A DNA stretch of 64,000 nucleotides from contig JACTNB010000021.1 of NCBI GenBank assembly GCA_014584345.1, forward strand, positions 124,001-188,000, given 5' to 3'. The stretch's first letter is position 1; every line of letters starts with the position of its first letter. The stretch comes from Planctomycetota bacterium (GTDB lineage Bacteria; Planctomycetota; Planctomycetia; Planctomycetales; Planctomycetaceae). Positions 45,287 to 53,850 of the stretch are shown one piece after another. Position numbers and translations under genes: made by a program. The notes beneath the pieces are model-generated. The model had not been told where the DNA came from, did not search any database, and saw nothing but the letters and a program-made list of their open reading frames with translations.

Positions 45287-46684
45287 ATGGCTACGGCCCG
45301 AAAATCGGCGGCATCCGAAAACGTGGAATTGCTCAGCAAGGCCCCGCCCAGCAATCACGAGGCGGAAAACAGCGTGCTCGGCTGCATCATGCTTGTAAAC
45401 GATACGCTGGATCAGGTGCTCGACGTGCTGCGAGCCGAGCAGTTTTACGACGATCAGAACCGCAGAATTTTTTCCACCATTGTCGATATGTACGAGGCGG
45501 GAGATCGCGGGATCGATGCCGTCACGTTGGCCAATCAGCTTGAAAAAAAAGGAGAACTGGAAGAGGCCGGGGGAGTCGCGAAGCTGCTGGAAATCATGGA
45601 GACGGTCCCGCATGCTGCTCATGCCGAGTATTATGCCCGGATTGTTCGTGAAAAATGGTTGCAGCGTCAGCTCATTTATGTCTGCAACGATATCCTTAAG
45701 GATGCCTATCACTCGGGAGATGATGTCAACGATGTGCTGGCGCGGGCGGAACAGAAAATGTTCCAGATTTCCGAACAGCAGGAATCGCTAAGCAAGCTGG
45801 ACATGCGTTCGATCCTGATGGATACTTGGGACCGCATCAACAGCCGACGCGACCAGACCGGTACCGTAAGTGGCCTGCACACCGGTTTTATGGGCTTGAA
45901 TGAACTGACGAGCGGGTACCAGCCTTCGGAATTGATCATCCTGGCGGCTCGTCCCAGTATGGGCAAGACGGCCTTTGTGTGTAATTCCACCTTGGCGGTG
46001 GCGGGCATCGCCAAATCAGGCGTCTTGCTTTTCAGCCTGGAGCAGTCCAAGCAGGAACTGGCCGAGCGTCTGCTTTGTATCCATTCGAAGGTCGATGGCC
46101 ATAAAGTGCGTCAGGGCGATCTGGACGATCTGGAAAATCATGCTCTGTTGGAGGGATCCAGCGAATTGAGCCAATACCCGATTTACATCGACGATCAGGC
46201 CGGACGCACCATGACCCAGATCGCGGCGGTATCTCGCCGGATGAAACGTCAGTACGATATCGGGCTGGTGATTATCGACTACCTCCAGTTGATCGAGGCA
46301 GAAGATCGGAATCAGCCACGTGAACAACAGATTTCCTCTATCACGCGGCGACTCAAATTTCTCGCCAAGGATTTGAGCATTCCGGTAATCGCACTGGCCC
46401 AGTTGAATCGCGGGGTGGAACAGCGGGAAGATAAACGGCCGCGACTTTCCGATCTGCGAGAATCGGGAGCGATTGAACAGGATGCCGATATTGTGATGTT
46501 CCTGCACAGGCCAGAAGCTTACGATCCCGAGGACCGCCCGGGCGAAGCCTTTGTGATTGTCGCCAAGAACCGTTCCGGTCCGATTGGCGATGCCCACCTG
46601 ACTTGGATCAAGCAGCAATTGAGATTCGTCGATTACAGTCCCCTGCAGGAACCGGTCGGCGGGTGGGTCGGCGACGAATTCTAA
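45287..46684 (+). CDS. dnaB: Replicative DNA helicase DnaB
   Basis: Hexameric 5'-3' helicase of the replication fork. The 465-aa protein has the N-terminal domain starting EAENSVLGCIMLVNDTLDQV, a linker, and a RecA-like core. The core shows Walker A AARPSMGKTAF, the LLFSLEQSKQEL segment (SLEMS in most DnaB), Walker B GLVIIDYLQLI and ALAQLNRGVEQREDKRPRLS followed by LRESGAIEQDADIVMFLHRPEAY. No intein is inserted. The start ATG follows a GAGAGGGAGC site. End of the rplY-dnaB cluster; an inverted repeat lies downstream. Confidence 0.96.
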   Translation: MATARKSAASENVELLSKAPPSNHEAENSVLGCIMLVNDTLDQVLDVLRAEQFYDDQNRRIFSTIVDMYEAGDRGIDAVTLANQLEKKGELEEAGGVAKLLEIMETVPHAAHAEYYARIVREKWLQRQLIYVCNDILKDAYHSGDDVNDVLARAEQKMFQISEQQESLSKLDMRSILMDTWDRINSRRDQTGTVSGLHTGFMGLNELTSGYQPSELIILAARPSMGKTAFVCNSTLAVAGIAKSGVLLFSLEQSKQELAERLLCIHSKVDGHKVRQGDLDDLENHALLEGSSELSQYPIYIDDQAGRTMTQIAAVSRRMKRQYDIGLVIIDYLQLIEAEDRNQPREQQISSITRRLKFLAKDLSIPVIALAQLNRGVEQREDKRPRLSDLRESGAIEQDADIVMFLHRPEAYDPEDRPGEAFVIVAKNRSGPIGDAHLTWIKQQLRFVDYSPLQEPVGGWVGDEF

Positions 46685-47065
46685 ATTCGCGGCATGCCTC
46701 ACGTAAACGCGCGTTCGCGACGCGAACGCGGCCACATGGGGGCTGGCTGGCGATTCTCGAGGCGAACAGATATCCTGCCACGCAGGGCTTGCGCGTCATC
46801 GCGGCAAGGATTTCCGTCGCGTGGACTTGCTGGGATACCTCCGGCCCTGTTCTTCGCGCACTGGTCCGCGACCGCCATGACTTGCCTAACCGGGAAGGTG
46901 GACGGAAGTCGGTCCGGCACGCTCCCCTGTTATTTACATGCCTGTTGTGCTCCACTGGCCAAATCCGTGTAACCTCCTGTTGACGAGAAGCCTGCAAGGC
47001 ACTCGCCAAGCGAGTGACCCCCAAATTCCTAGCTGTAATAGAACAATAGAGATCGAAGGAAAACC
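46685..47065. other. Gene-free region after dnaB
   Basis: About 380 bp with no convincing gene. It contains the perfect inverted repeat at 46710-46730 and a 7-bp hairpin CACTCGC-CAA-GCGAGTG at 47000-47016, about 50 bp before the next gene. No standard terminator T-run is present. Confidence 0.45.
46710..46730. repeat. Perfect 21-bp palindrome downstream of dnaB
   Basis: CGCGTTCGCG-A-CGCGAACGCG is a perfect inverted repeat with 10-bp arms and a single central base, 25 bp after the dnaB stop. The very small loop favours a duplex binding site for a dimer or a cruciform rather than a normal RNA terminator. No T-tract follows. Confidence 0.5.
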
Positions 47066-47593
47066 ATGAAGATTCTGATTCCCGTCATTTTCGCCTGTAT
47101 GACCGCGCTATGCTGGGGGCTGTACGGCCCAGCCTTGCAGAATGCCCGCAGTGCCACGGGCGAGTGGAGCCCCTTTAAGCCGTACGTCTTCACGGGAGTT
47201 GCCTATCTGGTCTGGGCCGTTTTGGGTGGGCTGCTTGGCATGTATTTCAAGAACGACAGCTACAACTTTTCGGGAACGCATGCCCCTTCCATGACCTGGG
47301 GTTTTCTGGCCGGTTCCGTCGGGGCATTCGGCGCCTTGTTTCTCACTTCGGCGATGATCAGCGGCGGAAAACCTCTGTTCGTGATGCCGATTGTGTTCGG
47401 GGGGGCGGTGACCGTCACCGCGATCGTATCGGTCATCCAGTTGAAACAGGTAACGACCGCCAGTCCACTGCTGTGGGTTGGAATGCTGCTGGTGTTCGTG
47501 GGCGTGGTGCTGGTGGCGAGAAATACGCCCCATGGCCATCCCCCCAAACCCGCGGCCGCGGCCAATCCCAGCCAACCAGGCCAGAGCCATTGA
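47066..47593 (+). CDS. Small DMT/EamA-like membrane protein (half-size)
   Basis: A 175-aa protein with about five membrane segments: ILIPVIFACMTALCWGLYGP, VAYLVWAVLGGLLGMYF, MTWGFLAGSVGAFGALFLTSA, LFVMPIVFGGAVTVTAIVSVI and WVGMLLVFVGVVLVAR. The layout (ALCWGLYGP, then IVFGGAVTVTAI) matches one half of an EamA/DMT transporter, so it would act as a dimer. It has a polar, Pro/Ala-rich cytoplasmic tail. AAGGAAAA precedes the ATG. The substrate is unknown. Confidence 0.78.
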   Translation: MKILIPVIFACMTALCWGLYGPALQNARSATGEWSPFKPYVFTGVAYLVWAVLGGLLGMYFKNDSYNFSGTHAPSMTWGFLAGSVGAFGALFLTSAMISGGKPLFVMPIVFGGAVTVTAIVSVIQLKQVTTASPLLWVGMLLVFVGVVLVARNTPHGHPPKPAAAANPSQPGQSH

Positions 47594-47840
47594 CAGCGGC
47601 ACCGTTCTGTCCGCAACGCCGACATTCCGGGCTGCGTACATTTCCCGGTGCAGGGGGGCCGGGCGGCCGCAAAGGGGAAATCCGGCTCCTGCTCGGGGCC
47701 TCGGATTTGACGAACCCCGCGAAAGTATCAACAATCGTTGTTGAATGGGTTGTCGCCAATCGGAGAAAACCTGAATCCGACACCGGGAATTCGTGTTGCG
47801 ATTCTGGTATTCCATGCTCTACCTGAAGGGATCTCGTGTG

Positions 47841-48869
47841 ATGCGTCATATCGTGTTGTGGTCGATGTTATGGACCCTGGCCGTGCCCCTGCATGCCGAG
47901 GAGTTGCGTTACCAGGGAGAGCAGGGGATCGCCAAGGGCAAGAAAATTGTCTTTCTCGCGGGGGATCATGAATATCGATCCGAAGAAACTCTGCCCGCGC
48001 TGGCACGCATCCTCGCGCGTCATTATGGAGGAGACTGCACGGTTCTGTTCAGCACAAATCCCGAGACAGGAGAAATCGTGCCCGGTAGCAGTTACATGAC
48101 GGGCCTGGAGAATCTGGCCGATGCCGACCTGATGGTGATCTTTCTCCGCTTTCAAAATTTTCCGATTGAGCAGATGCGGCACATCGACGAGTATGTTCAG
48201 CGTGGCGGACCGATCGTGGGGCTGAGAACGTCCACGCATGCCTTCAACATGCCCGAGAATGCGGAATACGTTCGTTATTCCTACCGGCATGCGGGACCCG
48301 AAATGCAGGGGGGCTTCGGCCGGGCGATCCTCGGGGAAACCTGGGCCGGTCATTACGGGAAAAATCACGTCATGAGCACGCGACTGGATCTGGTCGAGGC
48401 GATGAAGTCTCATCCGATCCTCACCGGAGTAGACCAGGTTTGGGTGCAGTCGGGCGGTTATTGGACGGAACCACGCCCGGGGTGCGAGGTGCTGGCGATG
48501 GCGCAACCACTTCAGGGAATGCAACCCGAGGCACCGATCGCGGCGGATAAAGATCCCTGTCCGGGAGCCTGGACCACCTCGTATTCGGCAGCCAACGGCA
48601 AATCCGCCCGTGTTTTCACCACCACCTACGGAGCCTCCGAAGATCTGCTCAATGCAGGGTTCCGACGCATGATGGTCAATGCCTGCCTGTGGGCCATGAA
48701 CCTGGAACAGCGGATTGAACCCGATGCGGAGATCGGCTTTGTCGGGCCCTATCATCCCTCCACGTTCCGTTTTGAAGGATACCGCCGCGGCGTAAAGCCA
48801 GCGGACATGGCAGGCTGGGACACCCCCATTATGGATCCGTCCCGGCCGACGACCGCAAAAAAAGAATAA
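47841..48869 (+). CDS. ThuA-like domain protein, exported
   Basis: A 342-aa protein with a short signal peptide (IVLWSMLWTLAVPLHAEE). The mature part has the ThuA/glutamine-amidotransferase-like fold: KIVFLAGDHEYRSEETLPALAR at the start, LADADLMVIFLRFQNFPIEQ and GGPIVGLRTSTHAFN, then VTTTYGASEDLLNAGFRRMMVNA-like text near the C-terminus (read in the protein as FTTTYGASEDLL). Such domains in planctomycetes often accompany sulfatases, as here, where a sulfatase gene follows by 31 bp. A carbohydrate-related role is plausible. The ATG at 47841 begins the signal peptide. Confidence 0.85.
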   Translation: MRHIVLWSMLWTLAVPLHAEELRYQGEQGIAKGKKIVFLAGDHEYRSEETLPALARILARHYGGDCTVLFSTNPETGEIVPGSSYMTGLENLADADLMVIFLRFQNFPIEQMRHIDEYVQRGGPIVGLRTSTHAFNMPENAEYVRYSYRHAGPEMQGGFGRAILGETWAGHYGKNHVMSTRLDLVEAMKSHPILTGVDQVWVQSGGYWTEPRPGCEVLAMAQPLQGMQPEAPIAADKDPCPGAWTTSYSAANGKSARVFTTTYGASEDLLNAGFRRMMVNACLWAMNLEQRIEPDAEIGFVGPYHPSTFRFEGYRRGVKPADMAGWDTPIMDPSRPTTAKKE

Positions 48870-48900
48870 CCACGTGCTGCAGAAATAGGAAAGGCGCATC

Positions 48901-50280
48901 GTGAAAACCATACGAATCGCGGGACTAATTTGCAGTGGCCTGTTGTGTCTGTTTCTGCAGGCGGGAACGCCCGTGGAGTTGAAGGGGGCAGTCCGCCCGA
49001 ACGTGTTGTTTCTGCTCACCGATGACCAGCGTCCCGATACCATCGCGGCCCTGGGAAACACCGCGATCCGCACGCCCCATCTCGATCAACTCGTGCAGCG
49101 GGGCTTTGTGTTTCACAATGCCTATTGCATGGGTTCGACAATGCCGGCAGTCTGTAATCCGAGTCGGCACATGATTCAAAGCGGCATGTCCCTGTATCGT
49201 TATCAGGCCAAGCCAACCGAGCAAACGCCCAGCCTGGCCCGCTCGTTCCGGCAGGCAGGTTACGAGACGTATCATCATTCCAAGCGAGGCAATTCCGCCC
49301 GGGAATACCACAAGCATTACGAGCATAGCCACTATCTGGAGGATATGGTCGAACGCAATTCCGGACATCACGGACGCACCGCCGCCAACGACGCCATTGA
49401 ATTTCTACGGATGCGGGATCACGAACGCCCATTCTTCATGTATGTTGGGTTTGCCGGTCCGCATGATCCTCGTGTCGCCGCGGAGGAATGGCTGCAACAG
49501 TATCCCCTCGACAGCCTCTCCGTGCCGAAAAATCATGCGATCTTTCATCCATTCGACAACGGCGAATTGCTGATTCGGGACGAACTATTGGCTCCCTGGC
49601 CACGGACCGAGGAACTGGTGCGACAGCATCTGCGCGATTATTACGCCTGCATCACCTCCATCGATTTTCACATCGGACGCATTATGGAGACACTCAAGCA
49701 ACAGGGGGAACTCGACAACACCCTCATCCTGTTCAGTTCCGATCACGGCCTGGCGATTGGCAGCCATGGCTTGTTCGGCAAGCAGAATCTGTATGAACAC
49801 AGCATGCGTGCCCCCATGCTGCTGGCCGGGCCCGGTATTCCGCGAGGGGAAACCTCGGCTCTGATGTATCTGCACGATGTATTTCCAACCCTTTGCGATT
49901 TGGCATCACTAGACGTACCTGCGGGGCTGGATGGTATCAGCCAGAAACCGGTAATCCGTGGCCAGCAGGACTCCGTGCGAAAAACCATTTACCTGGCGTA
50001 CAAGAATTCACAACGAGCCGTGCGCTATGGGGACTGGAAATTGATCCGTTACCCCCTGGTCAATCGCAACCAGTTATTTAACCTGCGGGACGACCCTCAC
50101 GAGACTCGCAATCTGGCCGGGGAGGACCGCCATCAACAACAACTGGAAGAGATGCTGGGCCTGCTGGCGGTTCAACATGAGCAAACCGGCGATCCGCACC
50201 CCTTGACCGCACAAGATCCCGTTTCAGGCGACATTCCCAACGCGGAATTCCTGGAAGCCCGGCGACCTCCTCCCAAGTAA
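48901..50280 (+). CDS. Exported sulfatase (formylglycine-dependent), GTG start
   Basis: A 459-aa sulfatase with an N-terminal signal (LICSGLLCLFLQAG). The calcium-binding pair is in FLLTDDQRPDTIA. The modification motif is AVCNPSRHMIQSG (CxPSR), where Cys is converted to formylglycine. LILFSSDHGLAIGSHGLFGKQ is the second metal-binding motif. AVRYGDWKLIRYPL and ELFNLRDDPHE-like text (read as LFNLRDDPHETRNLA) are typical. The start is GTG at 48901 with AGGAAAGG about 7 nt upstream. It follows the ThuA-like gene, suggesting one operon. Substrate unknown, probably a sulfated polysaccharide. Confidence 0.93.
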   Translation: MKTIRIAGLICSGLLCLFLQAGTPVELKGAVRPNVLFLLTDDQRPDTIAALGNTAIRTPHLDQLVQRGFVFHNAYCMGSTMPAVCNPSRHMIQSGMSLYRYQAKPTEQTPSLARSFRQAGYETYHHSKRGNSAREYHKHYEHSHYLEDMVERNSGHHGRTAANDAIEFLRMRDHERPFFMYVGFAGPHDPRVAAEEWLQQYPLDSLSVPKNHAIFHPFDNGELLIRDELLAPWPRTEELVRQHLRDYYACITSIDFHIGRIMETLKQQGELDNTLILFSSDHGLAIGSHGLFGKQNLYEHSMRAPMLLAGPGIPRGETSALMYLHDVFPTLCDLASLDVPAGLDGISQKPVIRGQQDSVRKTIYLAYKNSQRAVRYGDWKLIRYPLVNRNQLFNLRDDPHETRNLAGEDRHQQQLEEMLGLLAVQHEQTGDPHPLTAQDPVSGDIPNAEFLEARRPPPK

Positions 50281-50376
50281 CACGTGGTATGCGGGGAATC
50301 CGGTTGATTAACTTCCCTGCCGGGTTGTCTCACGGGATAGGCAGGCACGATTCCGATGATTTGATTTAAGACCCCG

Positions 50377-51156
50377 ATGACGCATTACACTGAGAGTAAA
50401 CTGTTCGCCAGTCTGGCAGGCCAGACGGCTGTTGTCACGGGCGCTTCGACGGGCATTGGCAGGGCGATTGCGTTGGAACTGGCCCGGGCGGGGGCAAACC
50501 TGCTGTTGCATTATCGGGGCAACCAGGAGGGAGTCGAGCAGACGGCAGCGCAGGTGCGCGCGCACGGTCGCGAAGCAACGATTCTGCAGGCCGACTTCGC
50601 GGAAGAACAGGCGCTCGAGCCGTTTGTCGCGGACTGCTTTGCGACCTGCTTTCCGGGAATTTGGATCAACAACGCCGGCGTCGACCTGCTGACCGGCGTG
50701 GCGCGGCAGTGGAGTTACCAGGAAAAACTGCAGCAACTGCTCGACGTAGATGTCCGCGCGACAATTCTGCTTTCGAAACTGGTAGCGGAACGCTACGTTG
50801 CGGCCCGGCGGGGCGTGATGATCCACATCGGCTGGGACCAGGCCGAGCGCGGCATGGAAGGAGACAGCGGGGAATTGTTTGCCGTGGCCAAGAATGCCTT
50901 GATGGGATTTTCCCGATCGCTGGCGGTCTCGGTGGCCCCCCACGTCCGCGTGAATTGTATTGCCCCTGGCTGGATTAAAACCGCCTGGGGTGAAAACGTG
51001 GGGGATCCCTGGCAGCAGCGGGTCTTGGCCGAAACGCCACTGAAGCGCTGGGGGTTGCCGGAGGATATCGCCCGCCTGACCCGCTTCCTGGTCTCTGAGG
51101 AAGCCGCCTATCTCACCGGGCAGGTTATCTATGCCAATGGGGGAGCGGAACGCTGA
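50377..51156 (+). CDS. Short-chain dehydrogenase/reductase lacking the catalytic Tyr
   Basis: A 259-aa classical SDR fold. The cofactor motif TGASTGIGRA (21-30) and NNAG (98-101) are intact, as is the C-terminal APGWIKT region. At the active site the usual YxxxK reads FAVAK (Phe168, Lys172), and the preceding Ser segment is replaced by HIGWDQAERGMEGD. Without Tyr the protein should not be a standard oxidoreductase. It could bind NAD(P)(H) as a regulatory protein or use a different chemistry. Located between the sulfatase and a small exported protein on the opposite strand. Confidence 0.87.
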   Translation: MTHYTESKLFASLAGQTAVVTGASTGIGRAIALELARAGANLLLHYRGNQEGVEQTAAQVRAHGREATILQADFAEEQALEPFVADCFATCFPGIWINNAGVDLLTGVARQWSYQEKLQQLLDVDVRATILLSKLVAERYVAARRGVMIHIGWDQAERGMEGDSGELFAVAKNALMGFSRSLAVSVAPHVRVNCIAPGWIKTAWGENVGDPWQQRVLAETPLKRWGLPEDIARLTRFLVSEEAAYLTGQVIYANGGAER

Positions 51157-51175
51157 TGTCCCTGCGAGGTTGGCG

Positions 51176-51727
51176 TTACGGGAGAACGCGTTTTTCCAGG
51201 ATCGCTCGGGACATTTCCTGCCGTCGCTTCAAGCGTTCAACCGAATAGATCCGCACGAGCGTGTTCTTGTACAACAGGCGGCCCTGGTCGTCGCGGGTCA
51301 GTTCGTCCGCCACTTCACGAACGGCATTTCCGGCGTATAAATCGGCAAAGGTGAAGGGGTCGACTCCCGTTCCCCGTTCCAGATCGTCGATGGCATTGCC
51401 TCCGCCGGTCAGAATCAGGTAGGGGTTCAGTGTTTCCGTTGCGGCGGTGTATTGGCTCTCGAGCCGCAGGGTTTCCATCGCCGCCGCGAGGGATTCCGAG
51501 ATCAACTTGATCTGCTTGACGGCATCGTTGGAGATCGTGATAGCCACCTCCGCATCTTCGGTATCGAGTACCTTGGGGGCTTGCGCGGAACTCGCTTGAG
51601 GCTGGAATATGCCCGTCACGCCCAGGATATATCCCAGGCCGATCAGCGTGCAGGAGAGCAGTGTTCTCCGCAGATTCGCGGGAGTGGCCAATTGCAGCAT
51701 GTGCGAAACGGGACGCAAGAGAAGCAT
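51176..51727 (-). CDS. Exported hypothetical protein
   Basis: A 183-aa protein with an N-terminal hydrophobic segment (TLLSCTLIGLGYILGVTGIF) that acts as signal or anchor. The rest is helical and polar (VKQIKLISESLAAAMETLRL, VREVADELTRDDQGRLLYKN). No known domain is recognised. The ATG at 51727 follows AGGAAAG about 9 nt upstream; the open frame back to 51943 overlaps the Hpt gene's 3' region and is less likely. It follows the Hpt protein gene on the same strand. Confidence 0.7.
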   Translation of the reverse strand: MLLLRPVSHMLQLATPANLRRTLLSCTLIGLGYILGVTGIFQPQASSAQAPKVLDTEDAEVAITISNDAVKQIKLISESLAAAMETLRLESQYTAATETLNPYLILTGGGNAIDDLERGTGVDPFTFADLYAGNAVREVADELTRDDQGRLLYKNTLVRIYSVERLKRRQEMSRAILEKRVLP

Positions 51728-51864
51728 GTGTGGCAATCTTTCCTGTCTATCGAACCTGTCAAACGTAATCCGCGGGGCGGCTTGCAGTATCATATCGTGA
51801 CATGCGACCCGACAAGATGCAAGTTGCAGATTACGTCCGCCAGAAAGAAATGTTTTGCGGATGC

Positions 51865-52221
51865 TTACAGGCAAATGCGATCGATATGTTGACACAGTTC
51901 CAACACGGCAGCGGAAATTTCCCCGGGTTCGCCCGATTTGCACATCTCTTCCAGGTGGCTGGCCAGCGAGGAAAGCCCATCGAATCCGTACCCGCCCCCA
52001 GCCCCCTTGAGTTGATGCGCCGTCACACGCAAGGCATCGATCCTGCCTGCCTTGAAGTCATCCGCCAATGCCTGTCGGCGTTCGGGCAAGGCATCTACGA
52101 AGAATTCAATTAACTCCGCGAAGTCGGGATCGTCCGCGAAGGCGGAACGAACGGGTGTCAGTCTGACATGCGGCTGGGAGTGAGAGGCAGAGGAACTGTA
52201 ATCCCGTACGAGGTAGGACAT
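51865..52221 (-). CDS. Hpt (histidine phosphotransfer) domain protein
   Basis: A 118-aa stand-alone Hpt protein. After a polar N-terminus it shows the four-helix pattern DPDFAELIEFFVDALPERRQ, DALRVTAHQLKGAGGGYGFDGL and LSSLASHLEEMCKSG. His69 in TAHQLKGAGG is the expected phosphoacceptor. The ATG at 52221 is preferred over 52266. No histidine kinase or classical receiver is adjacent, so its phosphorelay partners are elsewhere. Family identification is firm. Confidence 0.87.
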   Translation of the reverse strand: MSYLVRDYSSSASHSQPHVRLTPVRSAFADDPDFAELIEFFVDALPERRQALADDFKAGRIDALRVTAHQLKGAGGGYGFDGLSSLASHLEEMCKSGEPGEISAAVLELCQHIDRICL

Positions 52222-52594
52222 ATGGCGGACCTTTGTTTCGGCGTCTCCGATTTCTGGAAATGGCATCCCGCTGTCTCACAGGCTGGGCGAGCATGCTGTC
52301 TTAAAAAAGCTACATCGAATTTCATTGAAACCCGAAACTCAGGCCCGGGAGAGACTGGAACTTGTTGAATTAACTTTGGATTACACCAGCAATGCTGGTT
52401 CTGCTGGCAGTGCGTGCTGCAAACCGATTATGTGCCCATGTGTACACACACGCGGGTTGCCCCTTGACCTGTATCCCGGATTTACAGTATCTAGCCTCTG
52501 TACTTTCACGGGAGTGGCCTGTGCGTACGCACCACGATGTGCAGAGCCGGCGAAAGTCCCTGGTCCGTTATGTTTTCCGATGTGCAGGACTGCG
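52222..52594. other. Gene-free region upstream of the LptF/G-type permease
   Basis: About 370 bp between divergent genes. Both strands have open stretches, but none has domains or a plausible start. The region upstream of 52595 reads as a Cys-rich, unpatterned extension of the permease frame. A possible promoter is listed at 52464-52493. Confidence 0.45.
52464..52493 (+). promoter_or_regulatory. Possible promoter of the permease gene
   Basis: TTGACC (52464-52469) is followed after 18 nt by TATCTA (52488-52493). The -35 matches 5 of 6 consensus positions; the -10 match is weak. It lies about 100 bp before the ATG at 52595. Confidence 0.3.
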
Positions 52595-53773
52595 ATGCGT
52601 TTGCTGCAACGTTATATCACAATGGAGCTTATGCGCGTGTTCGTCATGGTGTTGACGGGCATTTCGGTATTGCTGGTGTTTGTGGGCGTATTTCAGCAGG
52701 CATCCGAAAATGGGTTGGGGCCGATGGAAGTGCTCCAGATCCTTCCGTACGTTCTGTACAGTTTGTTGCCGATCACCATTCCCGCAACCATGCTGCTGAC
52801 GGTTACGGTCGTGTATGGACGCATGGCTGGCGACCAGGAACTGACGGCGGCGCGAGCGGCTGGCATCAATTTGTTCTCCCTGATCTGGCCTTCCCTGCTG
52901 ATGGGGGCAACGCTCAGCCTGGGGGCGCTCCTGTTGACGGACCAGGTGATTCCCTGGTCCATTCAGAAAATTCAGGAAACCGTACTGCTGAAAATGGAAA
53001 AGATCTTCCTCGATCAGTTACGGAATGACCACCAGTTTATTGATTCCCATCGCGGGCTGGCGATTACCGTGATGGACGTGCAGGAGAAAACGCTCGTCAA
53101 GCCGACCATTCGCTACTCCCCTCGGAATGGCCAAACCTTCACGATTCAAGCGGAATCGGCACGCATTCAGTTCAATCTGGAGGAACGGACGGCTCGCATC
53201 AAGGTTGTTGGCGGGTATATTCACATGTCCGATGGTCGCGGAGCCTGGATTCGCGAAGAGGAATATCCGTTCCCGTTGCCGATGATCGACAAGGAGCCCA
53301 AGGCACGTCACATGGCGGTCCTGGAGATTGATCGGGAACTGGACAAGCTCCAGGCGAATCAGAAATCCTGGCAGACACGCCAGGCGTTCGCGCGTTCGTG
53401 GCACCTGATGACCGGTCATTACGAGGAACTGGAGATGCCTCGGTTTGTCGATCTCGTCCAGAACCAGCGAGGCGGCGAGGACCGGGGGCATCGTCTGAGG
53501 ACAGAGTATCACAGTCGCTTTGCGCTGGCGGGAAGTTGCTTTTTCTTTGTTCTGGTGGGGAGCCCGTTTTCGATCATCCAGGCCAAGCGTCAATTCCTGA
53601 CCAGTTTCTTCATGGTCTTCATGCCGATTGTGTTCCTGTACTACCCGGCCATCATGCTGGCGATGAATCAGGCCAAGAACGGCATATTGCCCCCCGCGTG
53701 GGTAATGTGGATTGCCAACATTGTCACCGGCTTCATTGGTTTATACCTGCTGCGACGACTCATGCGGAATTGA
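52595..53773 (+). CDS. LptF/LptG-family permease (YjgP/YjgQ)
   Basis: A 392-aa inner-membrane protein of the LptFG family, which extracts lipopolysaccharide with the LptB ATPase. The N-terminus MRLLQRYITMELMRVFVMVL is typical. Three N-terminal membrane segments include the conserved ELTAARAAGINLFSLIWP. A beta-jellyroll periplasmic domain (about 130-270) follows, then C-terminal segments (CFFFVLVGSPFSIIQAKRQ, IVFLYYPAIMLAMNQA, WIANIVTGFIGLYLLRRL). The ATG at 52595 has AGGA 5 nt upstream. The frame is open to 52325, but that extension has no family similarity. Confidence 0.9.
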   Translation: MRLLQRYITMELMRVFVMVLTGISVLLVFVGVFQQASENGLGPMEVLQILPYVLYSLLPITIPATMLLTVTVVYGRMAGDQELTAARAAGINLFSLIWPSLLMGATLSLGALLLTDQVIPWSIQKIQETVLLKMEKIFLDQLRNDHQFIDSHRGLAITVMDVQEKTLVKPTIRYSPRNGQTFTIQAESARIQFNLEERTARIKVVGGYIHMSDGRGAWIREEEYPFPLPMIDKEPKARHMAVLEIDRELDKLQANQKSWQTRQAFARSWHLMTGHYEELEMPRFVDLVQNQRGGEDRGHRLRTEYHSRFALAGSCFFFVLVGSPFSIIQAKRQFLTSFFMVFMPIVFLYYPAIMLAMNQAKNGILPPAWVMWIANIVTGFIGLYLLRRLMRN

Positions 53774-53850
53774 AAGAGGCATCACACACAGAATACCAGC
53801 AGGCTCGCGAAACCTCGGCGAACGCGGTCTCCCTTCTGGCGGCATGGTCG

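Noticed and set aside
52325..52594. N-terminal extension of the LptF/G-type permease by 90 residues.
   Set aside because: The extension is Cys-rich and unpatterned and does not resemble any family N-terminus; a good ribosome site precedes the ATG at 52595.
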